NCBI GenBank assembly: GCA_963978545.1
Contig: OZ021724.1
Span: forward strand, 96,393,792-96,457,791
Length of the DNA stretch: 64,000 bases
DNA from: Linyphia triangularis
Taxonomy: Eukaryota > Arthropoda > Arachnida > Araneae > Linyphiidae
Direction: 5' to 3'
Both the position numbers and the translations under genes were made by a program. Shown one piece after another: positions 46,201-49,073 of the stretch; the first letter of the stretch is position 1, and each line of letters begins with the position of its first letter. The notes beneath the pieces are model-generated. The model made no database searches. It saw only the letters and a program-made list of their open reading frames with translations, and was not told the origin of the DNA.

Positions 46201-49073
46201 TGACAAAACATTTATTATCGTACATCTATTTTTAATTGCTAACTGAACTCTGACAATGAAGTATTTTTTTATTAGATATTTGCTTAAATACCTAATTAAT
46301 TAACTAAATAAAAATTATGTATTCTTTGTAAGATATATATTTTATTTTAATATTGCTTTCTGAACAAAAGTTTTAAAAACACTTTTTCGCAGCAAAGGAA
46401 AAGTGAATTATTTAATATTTAATATTTTTTTTATATATACATTTAATATCCAAAACAAAGCCGTCAATTTTTAACAAAAGAATGACTTTCCAACGGATTT
46501 TATTCAACAACTAAATTTGAAATTTTATTTTGACAAACGTTAATATGCAAGTAGAAATATGGCATGTTTTAATTTGTCTTAAACATTTTACTTTATTGAT
46601 TTTAATTAGGCTGTTAAACATTAATTCAAGTAAATTACAATGTTTCTAAACGATTATAAATATTTTCTTTTTTTACTTTTATGAAAATATTAAAATGTTG
46701 TTTTAACTTATCTTATTCTATCTTTTAACTTTTATTGAAACGAAAAAATTAAAGCAATACATTGGATTTCTTCAATTAGTTGTAAAGTATATTAGAAAAA
46801 TTATCAAGGGGTGGTGGGGCTTAGCTCAGATGTTGACTCTCTGTGAACTTCAACTGTCATTCTAACTACACATTACATTTCCTTCTTTGGTTTTTAATTT
46901 TAAAGCTTGAAAGTTTAAAAAAAAAATAGGCAGTAGTATTCTTATTACTAACTATAATTAGTTATCTAATGGTACTCCAATATTTACTTTTGCTATGTGA
47001 TTGAAAATCAGGTTGTTTTATTTAGTTACTTGATAGTTATCAATAAATGTAAGCTTTTGATATCTTAAATTTTAATTTCCTCCTTCCCTTCTCTTCTTTT
47101 GCTGTCTTTTGTCAACTAATAGCCATTTATAAATTTTAGGATTTACTAACATATTAAAAATTTTGATATTTTAAAATTAGTTTCCATATTTATACTTGAA
47201 TTTTATAAAATATAAATTACCATCTTTAAAAATAGATGACCCCTTAAAATGGAAGGCGGTAGCAGTTTATTAAGGGGGAGGGGGAGTTAGTTTTATAGTT
47301 AAAAAGTCCCTTTGATGGCCTCTGGCAATGATCAGTTAAAACAGTTTCACTTACAGCGTTGCTACCCACCGCAACGTTAAATTTACTGAACCACAGTCCA
47401 TAATGAATTTATGCATTCACGTCCAATTATATTTTATTTATTTTGATTAAAACAATTTCGGTACCAGGAAAGAGTTTCAACCATGATTGATTAAATGGGA
47501 TTTATTTGTATTCCAAAGCGATTATAGAAGTGCGAGTGAAACGATCTTTTTGTGTCAGTGAGAGCCCCAAAGTTTCAATAGAATGCATTTTCATCGACAA
47601 TGAATCTACCTGTCAAGTTTCAGCCACATAGGATTACGGCAAGTGGGTTATTAGGCCTTTTCAGATTTGCCCGGCCAACACACACACACAAAATCGAAGT
47701 TAATATAAAGGATTTATAAATTATGGTAGATGAAACAAGTCAGTAGTCCAATTTTGCTTGGAATTAACGTATATATTTCAGTTCATTCTTTCTTAAATTC
47801 ACGATTTTTCTCTTCCTTTTCGACGAAGTCGAGGCCATGTTTTCCTAATTTAGTACATCAAAAGCAAAGGACCTTTTTTAACACGACGCATAATCGTGAA
47901 AAGTTAACAACAAAAGATGCTGTCTACCTCATTTGGATACCGGAGAACAGCGAACGTCAACAAGAGCTCGATGCAAATGTAACTGTTACGCATTGTGGGG
48001 ATCACTCCAATTGCGCATTCTTGTTGTTCCTTATTTCGATTGAGAAGATACCAGGGATAAGTTGGTACTTGAGATTAATGTTACCAGTCTACTCCACTCA
48101 TTTCTGTGTTTCTTCGCCTTTTCTTTATTTCTCAAGGTTTGAGATTAATCAGTAAGTTTATAATGAGTTTACCCCCAAAAAAGAATGTATCACCATTTAT
48201 TTAGATTATTCTTAGGTTGAATTAGTTAGAACTTTAAGATCCACAAATATCCATAAGAAGAGCCTCATGCGGCTCCGGCGTCGTGGTCTAATGGCCCTTG
48301 TTATAAACGCATCTCTATTTATAACCCCTTCCCCCTTATTTCCAAATTAATAACTGCTGTGGAAATATTACCTTTTTAGTATGGACAGCAGTATATGTAA
48401 ATGGGGGAGATAAGTGAGGGGGGGGGGGCGAGGGGCCCGAGGTACAGTTGCATAGGGGCCCGAAAGTCCTGTCGGCGGCCCTGCCATCATCCAATTGCTT
48501 TGAAATAGCATTTACCAGGTCCTTGAAGAAACTCTTTCCTGATGCCAAAACTGTTTTAATAAATGAATAATAAAATTGTTTTAATCAGAATAAATAAATG
48601 ATATTTGAATGCGAGTGCATAAATTCGCATTCATTTTTAATGAAATTTTGAAATGTTATTTGCAGCATATTTTTCTGATAGAGATGTTTTTAATATTTAA
48701 AATTAAATGCATACATCAAGCACACACTACCAGAAATGGCCCTATGTTAATGAATATAAAAATTTGCAATACATAAGGATTATATTAAAAACTTTGTTTT
48801 TATGTGTTATATTATTTATGACACTAGAATATCTGTAATGCTTCTCTTGCTAATACAACTTGATTAATAAATGTGCAATATCCAATTTTGTTGCAGATGG
48901 TCTCAGGAGCTCCTCTATTGTGCTTGAACAGTGATCAGCGGTGGGAAATACAAGGCGTCTTAACTACCGCAAACCCATGCAACGAAAATCAACCTGCTGT
49001 GTACTATAGCATACCTAGTATTCGAGAATGGATTTCTGAAACTATTACTAGCCTAATAGAAGCCGATTGGTAA
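2757..49073 (+). CDS. Mosaic extracellular pseudoprotease (SEA-EGF-mucin-5xLDLa-SRCR-S1-mucin-S1), 5'-partial
   Basis: Twenty exons, each with AG acceptor and GT donor and matching phases, give 2,782 residues and a TAA stop. Domains in order (visible residue numbers): Ser/Thr/Pro stalk 1-80; SEA 82-188; EGF-like 190-232; acidic Thr/Ser/Asn-rich region 238-1230; five LDLa repeats 1235-1425; SRCR about 1430-1518; trypsin-like fold 1520-1780; second mucin-like region to about 2530; second trypsin-like fold 2531-2782. Known SEA/LDLa/SRCR/S1 proteins are type II membrane proteases (enteropeptidase, corin), and Nudel also pairs LDLa repeats with one active and one dead protease domain. Here both protease folds lack key triad residues, so catalysis is unlikely and a binding or scaffold role is my inference. 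Any membrane anchor would lie before 2757. Possibly annotated elsewhere as 'serine protease nudel-like'; I leave the symbol empty. Confidence 0.85.
3771..3880. repeat. Inverted repeat (hairpin), 33-bp arms
   Basis: The left arm at 3771-3803 begins CTATACTAGAAGACA and the right arm at 3848-3880 ends TGTCTTCTAGTATAG; about 29 of 33 positions pair. The loop is about 44 bp. Probably the core of a small MITE. Confidence 0.7.
4165..4897. mobile_element. hAT-like MITE, 733 bp
   Basis: The ends are perfect inverted repeats of 17 bp (CATGGGCGCCCCCAGGA). They are flanked by GCTGTACC on the left and GTTGTACC on the right, a 7-of-8 match to an 8-bp target duplication. The inside is AT-rich and non-coding. 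The 8-bp duplication favours the hAT superfamily. Confidence 0.75.
5180..5600. mobile_element. MITE-like repeat with CCTGAAAAACTC motifs
   Basis: The left side reads AGGGTACATGCGGCTCCTG, and the right side in reverse complement reads CAGGGTTCATACTCAATC. Copies of CTCCTGAAAAACTC point inward from both sides. The ends are only partly alike, so the borders are approximate. No ORF was seen. Confidence 0.45.
6300..6575. repeat. Dispersed repeat, paired with an inverted copy at 19500-19710
   Basis: It shares, in reverse complement, CACTTTG and TTCATTGGCCTTAAAAA-type blocks and the TTCTGAATTGTCATTAA block with 19500-19710. Each copy is itself partly palindromic around GAATTTCAGAAA. Non-coding. Confidence 0.5.
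7189..7301 (+). CDS. Mosaic gene exon 2: first half of SEA domain
   Basis: Acceptor TTTTCGTAG, donor GAG|GTAAGA; enters in phase 1, leaves in phase 0. It encodes GEFTILDENFTDDL followed by NLARNLETE, the usual opening beta-strand and first helix of a SEA domain (F.I....F..dL.d..s.....La..le..). It carries an N-glycosylation sequon (NFT). Confidence 0.85.
8186..10822. mobile_element. Non-autonomous TIR element (CAGGGTGTCCACAGA family), 2.6 kb
   Basis: The left end is CAGGGTGTCCACAGA; the right end in reverse complement is CAGGGAGTCCACAGA. ATCAA occurs directly before the left end and directly after the right end, consistent with a short target duplication. From 8440 to 9860 the element carries GC-richer imperfect direct repeats, and no ORF resembling a transposase. 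Shorter copies of the same terminal family lie near 18650, 26390 and 28002. Confidence 0.7.
8440..9860. repeat. Imperfect direct repeats inside the 8186-10822 element
   Basis: Blocks recur about every 0.4-0.7 kb, for example CATTCCTGAGA followed by GAT-CAAA--TGCATTACAATTTT, and ATTTACATTGGTATGT followed by GAACGTTACGCTGATG. The same blocks recur at 24240-24960. It is markedly richer in CG dinucleotides than its surroundings. I see no consistent reading frame. Confidence 0.6.
11067..11128 (+). CDS. Mosaic gene exon 3: SEA domain, middle
   Basis: Acceptor CATTTCCAG, donor AG|GTACGA; enters phase 0, leaves phase 2. It encodes LRRIFHENGGRFDTLKILNF plus a split Arg. This covers the SEA helix and the strand just before the GS cleavage motif; the intron falls two residues before that motif. 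Confidence 0.8.
11573..11733 (+). CDS. Mosaic gene exon 4: SEA domain, second half
   Basis: Acceptor CATCTTTTCAG, donor G|GTAAGC; enters phase 2, leaves phase 1. It begins with SGSIKVKFVIIW, which fits the SEA autoproteolysis region (G|S-x-x-V then an F-x-V strand), and continues through the last helix to DINSIHFIG. Cleavage at Gly-Ser is known in several SEA domains; here it is an inference. Confidence 0.85.
11734..12928. other. Intron with a 45-bp minisatellite
   Basis: AT-rich intron. The only structure seen is the tandem repeat at 12533-12681. Confidence 0.7.
12533..12681. repeat. 45-bp tandem repeat, 3.3 copies
   Basis: Units start at 12533, 12578, 12623 and 12668 with AAGTCTAAATGTTTCCACCT. 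The three complete units are essentially identical, so the amplification is recent. Confidence 0.95.
12929..13075 (+). CDS. Mosaic gene exon 5: EGF-like domain
   Basis: Acceptor AATTTTGTAG, donor G|GTAAAA; phase 1 at both ends, so it is a classic symmetric shuffling module. It encodes DECYIQKGGCSFDCMW and then CICPSQMHLLPDGKTC: six cysteines in the C..C..C...C.C....C order of a complement/coagulation-type EGF domain. No hydroxylation consensus is obvious. Confidence 0.85.
13173..16166 (+). CDS. Mosaic gene exon 6: giant acidic Thr/Ser/Asn-rich mucin-like region
   Basis: One 2,994-nt exon (phase 1 at both ends, donor G|GTAAGT) encodes about 998 residues. Thr, Ser, Glu, Asp and Asn dominate. 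Cysteine is absent until the last few codons, and N-x-S/T sequons are very frequent (NETA, NVTD, NITP, NRTS and many more). A short internal repeat, KTDVLPIET, occurs twice with a third related unit near 15228-15300. The final IVCRD supplies the first cysteine of LDLa 1. It is probably an extended, heavily O- and N-glycosylated spacer. Reverse-strand ORFs here are composition shadows. Confidence 0.9.
16167..17016. other. Intron carrying a MITE
   Basis: 850-bp intron, mostly occupied by the element at 16244-16762. Confidence 0.7.
16244..16762. mobile_element. MITE of the GTCAAACCCC family
   Basis: It begins GTCAAACCCCTTTATCACA, continues AAAGTCGATAGGGCC, and ends TTAATATAGTTTAACTA, roughly the inverse of the start. 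A second copy at 27715-27888 shares AAGTCGAT(A/G)GGGCC, CTGCTTTTACTTTGCGTT and the GTTTGACTG end. Borders are approximate. Confidence 0.55.
17017..17112 (+). CDS. Mosaic gene exon 7: LDLa repeat 1
   Basis: Acceptor AAAATATAG, donor T|GTAAGT; phase 1 at both ends. With VCRD from the previous exon it gives C-x6-C-x5-C-x6-C-x5-C-x8-C, the exact LDLa spacing, ending DCPDGVDEFSC. The acidic calcium-cage residues are present. One sequon (NYT). Confidence 0.9.
17217..17336 (+). CDS. Mosaic gene exon 8: LDLa repeat 2
   Basis: Acceptor CTGTTGTAG, donor T|GTGAGT; phase 1 at both ends. It encodes CGSNFRCSNFSNMC, then CDGIWDCENGTDEENC: six cysteines and the conserved DxxDxxDE cage. Sequons NFS and NGT. 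Confidence 0.9.
17337..18478. other. Intron with a short TIR element
   Basis: AT-rich intron of 1.1 kb; it contains the element at 17454-17705 and nothing else recognised. Confidence 0.7.
17454..17705. mobile_element. Short MITE, TIR TTTACCCTGGGCCTTAA
   Basis: The 17-bp ends are perfect inverted repeats; a second inner pair (CTTCAAGCCC / GGGCTTAAG) extends the stem. The element is 252 bp and non-coding. No clear target duplication. Confidence 0.65.
18479..18598 (+). CDS. Mosaic gene exon 9: LDLa repeat 3
   Basis: Acceptor TTCATTGCAG, donor G|GTATGA; phase 1 at both ends. It encodes CAKHEVMC, CIRPSDIC and CKDRSDEVGC: a full six-cysteine LDLa module with the SDE signature. Confidence 0.9.
18650..19012. 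mobile_element. MITE of the CAGGGTGTCCACAGA family
   Basis: It starts AGTGTCCACAGAACCTGG with GGGAAAATGTCAG following, and has a second terminal-like block, CAGGGTGTCTACACATCTGG, at about 18881. It ends AATTTTGTGGCCGCC. The layout matches 28002-28379. Degenerate and non-coding. Confidence 0.55.
19331..19453 (+). CDS. Mosaic gene exon 10: LDLa repeat 4
   Basis: Acceptor CATTTTCAG, donor A|GTAAGT; phase 1 at both ends. It encodes CESAGKFFCNDGLC followed by CDGEFDCKDKEDEGNC: six cysteines with an intact calcium cage. Confidence 0.92.
19454..21153. other. Intron, AT-rich
   Basis: It holds the dispersed repeat copy at 19500-19710 (see 6300-6575), a long poly-T at about 20690-20717, and otherwise unremarkable AT-rich sequence. 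Confidence 0.6.
21154..21385 (+). CDS. Mosaic gene exon 11: LDLa repeat 5 and start of SRCR domain
   Basis: Acceptor TCCACATAG, donor GG|GTAAGT; enters phase 1, leaves phase 2. It encodes CLNDEFQCNDGKC and CHDADDEMGC (LDLa 5). After a short linker come WALLCAEDFNLDDGHYLC and QELGFG, the WxxvCsd...d....C..lGf core of a SRCR domain of the transmembrane-protease type. Confidence 0.9.
21386..22901. other. Intron, nothing recognised
   Basis: 1.5 kb of AT-rich sequence with poly-T runs. No repeat with clear ends and no exon seen. Confidence 0.6.
22902..23062 (+). CDS. Mosaic gene exon 12: SRCR domain, second half
   Basis: Acceptor TACTTTCCAG, donor G|GTAAGT; enters phase 2, leaves phase 1. It encodes HALKTEKLHVSFNGTWMAM, then SCTSSSAAVVECQKFG. 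The closing C...vv.C...G of SRCR is present. Two sequons (NGT, NLT). Confidence 0.85.
23284..25285. mobile_element. hAT-like non-autonomous element, 2.0 kb, TIR CAGGGCTGCCACTG
   Basis: The left end CAGGGCTGCCACTG and right end CAGTGGCAGCCCTG are perfect inverted repeats. Next to each end are inward copies of GGCTACTAAAGCAACTATTTT and variants. Both flanks read ATATATAT, compatible with an 8-bp duplication but ambiguous inside (TA)n. It carries the CG-richer repeat block at 24240-24960. No transposase ORF. Confidence 0.75.
24240..24960. repeat. ~60-bp degenerate minisatellite inside the 23284-25285 element
   Basis: Units of the form GAGATTTACATT-GTGATGG-TTTTCGCC--TATTACGCTGATGT--TTGCC recur about 6-8 times with many substitutions. 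The front part (24240-24480) matches blocks at 8750-9300 and 9480-9560. Confidence 0.6.
25780..25903 (+). promoter_or_regulatory. Promoter-like segment plus short ATG exon inside the element (tentative)
   Basis: A CG-rich island reads ACGCATGCGCAATACGC, resembling an NRF1 site, followed by TGATGACGTAG, resembling a CRE/ATF half-site. At 25870 an ATG opens MSVDDWIYAFS and ends in a strong donor, G|GTAAGT. This looks like the 5' end of a small gene, captured or element-born. No homology recognised. Confidence 0.3.
26390..26515. mobile_element. Fragment of the CAGGGTGTCCACAGA family
   Basis: It contains CACATCTGGAAAAGTTCAGG followed by AATTTGAAGAAAACTTG and ends in CCTGAATTTTGTGGCCACT, as at 18881-19012 and 28270-28379. 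Confidence 0.5.
27715..27888. mobile_element. MITE copy, GTCAAACCCC family
   Basis: It shares AAGTCGATGGGGCC and CTGCTTTTACTTTGCGTT with 16244-16762 and ends ACAGGGTTTGACTG. Nested in the 5.9-kb element. Confidence 0.55.
28002..28379. mobile_element. MITE copy, CAGGGTGTCCACAGA family
   Basis: It starts CAGTGTGGCTACAGAACCTG and ends AATTTTGTGGCCATC, with AAATCAGGGAATTTTTTT inside. It has the same layout as 18650-19012. Confidence 0.6.
28571..28757. repeat. Hairpin with 47-bp arms
   Basis: The left arm 28571-28617 starts GGTACTTACGTATTAACGCC; the right arm 28711-28757 is its inverse with only a few mismatches. The spacer is about 93 bp. Nearby GCTGCTAGTGGCG and GACTATTTTAGCCTCCAG motifs tie it to the 23284-25285 family. 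Confidence 0.75.
29582..29706 (+). CDS. Possible terminal exon of a small gene in the element (39-aa ORF)
   Basis: An acceptor-like TTTTATTTTAG precedes an open stretch with an ATG at 29587 and a TAA at 29704. The tail contains LRLLMVTEMWNIFGNDIED. An AATAAA lies about 300 bp downstream (near 30012). Its entry phase (1) matches the exit phase of the candidate exon at 25870-25903. I do not recognise the protein; it may be chance. Confidence 0.2.
31490..31720 (+). repeat. tRNA-derived SINE
   Basis: ATAATGGTTAACTCGCTCA resembles a pol III A box, and about 40 bp later GTGTTTAAATGCCAGG resembles a B box, the spacing of a tRNA-like head. A non-tRNA body follows. No functional tRNA fold is expected. 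Confidence 0.5.
31975..32110 (+). repeat. Possible tRNA-derived SINE fragment
   Basis: GACGTTCAAATTCTAGCAC resembles a B box, and GTAGGTTGTTACGAAAAGC upstream is a weak A-box candidate. Borders uncertain. Confidence 0.35.
32828..33002 (+). CDS. Mosaic gene exon 13: trypsin-like domain 1, N-terminal part
   Basis: Acceptor CGTCCTTGTAG, donor AG|GTAAAT; enters phase 1, leaves phase 2. It opens with ACGEYSG (the Cys that usually pairs with Cys122), then HRRKRD, a furin-type site where trypsins have R|IVGG. It continues WPFIGYTSTF and ends CMSEILTPIWLITSAECLL: the His57 motif TAAHC is TSAEC, so the catalytic His is Glu (residue 1572). Confidence 0.9.
33003..34073. other. Intron, nothing recognised
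   Basis: 1.07 kb, strongly AT-rich, without repeats with clear ends and without a further exon. Confidence 0.65.
34074..34357 (+). CDS. Mosaic gene exon 14: trypsin-like domain 1, Asp102 exon
   Basis: Acceptor CTCTTTCAG; the donor G|GTTTTT is weak but phase-compatible. It encodes SDWYVRTNIGRGDD, VLRIVSHPHS and DYDVALVRL (Asp102 kept, residue 1628), then AICPPEE (Cys122) and CFSGV in the CxxxGW position. The donor is the least certain splice site of the gene. Confidence 0.85.
34358..35173. other. Intron with dispersed repeat copy
   Basis: Almost entirely the repeat listed at 34530-35000. Confidence 0.65.
34530..35000 (+). repeat. Dispersed repeat family, copy 2 (most complete)
   Basis: It starts around CCTTTATACTAACTTCTG and ends AAACTTTGTTTTTATGGG. 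Its second half (34690-35000) is paralleled block by block at 48550-48830, and its first half by 42846-43020, 47440-47720 (inverted) and 1725-1995 (inverted). Confidence 0.7.
35174..35319 (+). CDS. Mosaic gene exon 15: trypsin-like domain 1, before Ser195
   Basis: Acceptor GTCTTTTAG, donor GAT|GTAAGT; enters phase 1, leaves phase 0. It encodes APPPTELTINSLALQIM, RRNCNSIEHYDNQ and RMLCTQSSEGHTICD. The cysteines that normally bracket the 168-182 loop and precede Ser195 are in place. Confidence 0.88.
35320..36297. other. Intron with AT-rich and repeat-like sequence
   Basis: GGCGTGTAGCGGGGCCAGTA near 35417 followed by GTACTGG looks like one end of a transposon, but the other end was not found. 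The rest is poly-T rich. Confidence 0.5.
36298..38725 (+). CDS. Mosaic gene exon 16: end of trypsin-like domain 1 plus second mucin-like region
   Basis: Acceptor CTTTTTACAG, donor G|GTATGT; enters phase 0, leaves phase 1. It opens NDEGTPLMC: the GDSGGP motif is NDEGTP, so Ser195 is Glu (residue 1724). The fold closes with WFLAGMLTYQRYC and FAMRKFIDQVTG. From about 36500 the exon encodes roughly 740 cysteine-free residues rich in Thr, Glu, Ser, Asn and Asp, with dozens of N-x-S/T sequons. It resembles the first mucin-like exon in composition but not in sequence repeats. Protease tail and mucin spacer share one exon without an intron. Confidence 0.9.
38726..39391. other. Intron, nothing recognised
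   Basis: 666 bp of AT-rich sequence. Confidence 0.7.
39392..39560 (+). CDS. Mosaic gene exon 17: trypsin-like domain 2, N-terminal part
   Basis: Acceptor ATTTTATAG, donor AG|GTATTT; enters phase 1, leaves phase 2, as exon 13 does. It encodes DSCGIWDPP, then VWPSLGYLQKNKERCAASL and RYIVTSVNCLLL. The His57 motif is TSVNC, so the catalytic His is Asn (residue 2582). No IVGG-type activation site is present. Confidence 0.88.
39561..41265. other. Intron with a long fold-back element
   Basis: Nearly half is the inverted-repeat element at 40350-41113; the remainder is AT-rich. Confidence 0.7.
40350..41113. mobile_element. Fold-back element, arms of about 350 bp
   Basis: It begins GCAGTATGGCAA and ends TTGCCACACTGC. 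The whole left half pairs with the right half around a centre near 40704 (ATTGTTATTATATA / TATATAATAACAAT). Paired blocks include CACACTGGAAACTAACAGTG with CACTGTTAGTTTCCAGTGTG and GAGATCTGCAGA with TCTGCAGATCTC. The right arm carries a small duplication of CTGCCGTCCTGGTC. Confidence 0.8.
41266..41543 (+). CDS. Mosaic gene exon 18: trypsin-like domain 2, Asp102 exon
   Basis: Acceptor GTACCTTAG, donor G|GTATTT; enters phase 2, leaves phase 1, as exon 14 does. It encodes WYYTGGLYQND, FIAQEIMTYPN and FNNDNLAVVKL; in register the Asp102 position is Asn (residue 2636), with an Asp one residue earlier. DVCLPES carries Cys122 and CYTTGW matches the CxxxGW strand well. Confidence 0.9.
41634..41767 (+). 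CDS. Mosaic gene exon 19: trypsin-like domain 2, before Ser195
   Basis: Acceptor TTTGTTTTGCAG, donor GAA|GTAAGT; enters phase 1, leaves phase 0, as exon 15 does. It encodes VNVISREVCNSTDNYNG, LSDNLICATLNS and PTCE, matching the v.ii....Cn....y.g.....miCA segment of trypsins. Confidence 0.9.
42285..42365 (+). repeat. tRNA-like SINE fragment
   Basis: AGGTTCGATTTCC is close to the pol III B-box consensus, and TAGGTTTGGTAAATCC lies about 35 bp upstream as a weak A-box candidate. Too degenerate to be a functional tRNA. Confidence 0.4.
42846..43079 (+). repeat. Dispersed repeat family, copy 3 (left half, split by transposon)
   Basis: It shares TTTATATTAACTTC, GGAGGCC-AATTAA and CTTGACAGATAGATT with 34540-34690. 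It is interrupted at 43080 and resumes at 48484. Confidence 0.6.
45481..46110. pseudogene. Unrecognised coding-like remnant inside the hAT-like element
   Basis: Both strands are open here: 181 codons on + (45565-46110) and 91 on - (45481-45756). The segment is richer in GC than its surroundings from about 45590 to 45880, then runs into a poly-T tract. I recognise neither product. The - strand reading contains FKIPTGDAVYGHPRGPVYC, which could be transposon-derived. Treat as a decayed element fragment. Confidence 0.25.
47440..47720 (-). repeat. Dispersed repeat family, copy 4
   Basis: Same orientation as copy 1, with GGAAAGAGTTTCAAC, TTAAATGGGATTTATT, CTGTCAAGTTTCAGC and GTTAATATAAAGGATTTA. 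Lies inside the hAT-like element. Confidence 0.65.
48484..48830 (+). repeat. Dispersed repeat, right half of the split copy
   Basis: It starts with the transposon's target duplication and continues ATTGCTTTGAAATAGC. TTTTAATAAATGAATAATAA, then AAACTTTGTTTTTATG, matches 34695-34970. Confidence 0.65.
48897..49073 (+). CDS. Mosaic gene exon 20 (last): trypsin-like domain 2, Ser195 exon and stop
   Basis: Acceptor TTTGTTGCAG, phase 0, as at the start of exon 16. It encodes MVSGAPLLC where GDSGGPLxC is expected: Ser195 remains (residue 2727), but the oxyanion Gly and Asp194 are Met and Val. It then reads WEIQGVLTTANPC and YYSIPSIREWISETI, the usual closing strand and helix, and stops at TAA (49071-49073). 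Confidence 0.92.
   Translation: MVSGAPLLCLNSDQRWEIQGVLTTANPCNENQPAVYYSIPSIREWISETITSLIEADW

Larger units (their letters stand above)
43080..48483. mobile_element. hAT-like element, 5.4 kb, TIR CAGGGCCGCCGACAGG
   Basis: Perfect 16-bp inverted ends are flanked by exact 8-bp direct repeats CCATCATC (43072-43079 and 48484-48491), the hAT hallmark. Long G runs and GGGGCCC motifs lie just inside both ends. The interior holds other repeats (47440-47720; GGGGCCCC-rich 43975-44640) and an unrecognised ORF pair near 45480-46110, but no transposase that I can identify. Probably a non-autonomous or decayed copy. Confidence 0.85.
41768..48896. other. 7.1-kb last intron, mostly transposable elements
   Basis: Includes a SINE-like fragment at 42285-42365, dispersed repeat copies at 42846-43079 and 48484-48830 that were one repeat before a hAT-like insertion (43080-48483) split it, and about 0.5 kb of plain intron at the left. 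Confidence 0.75.
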
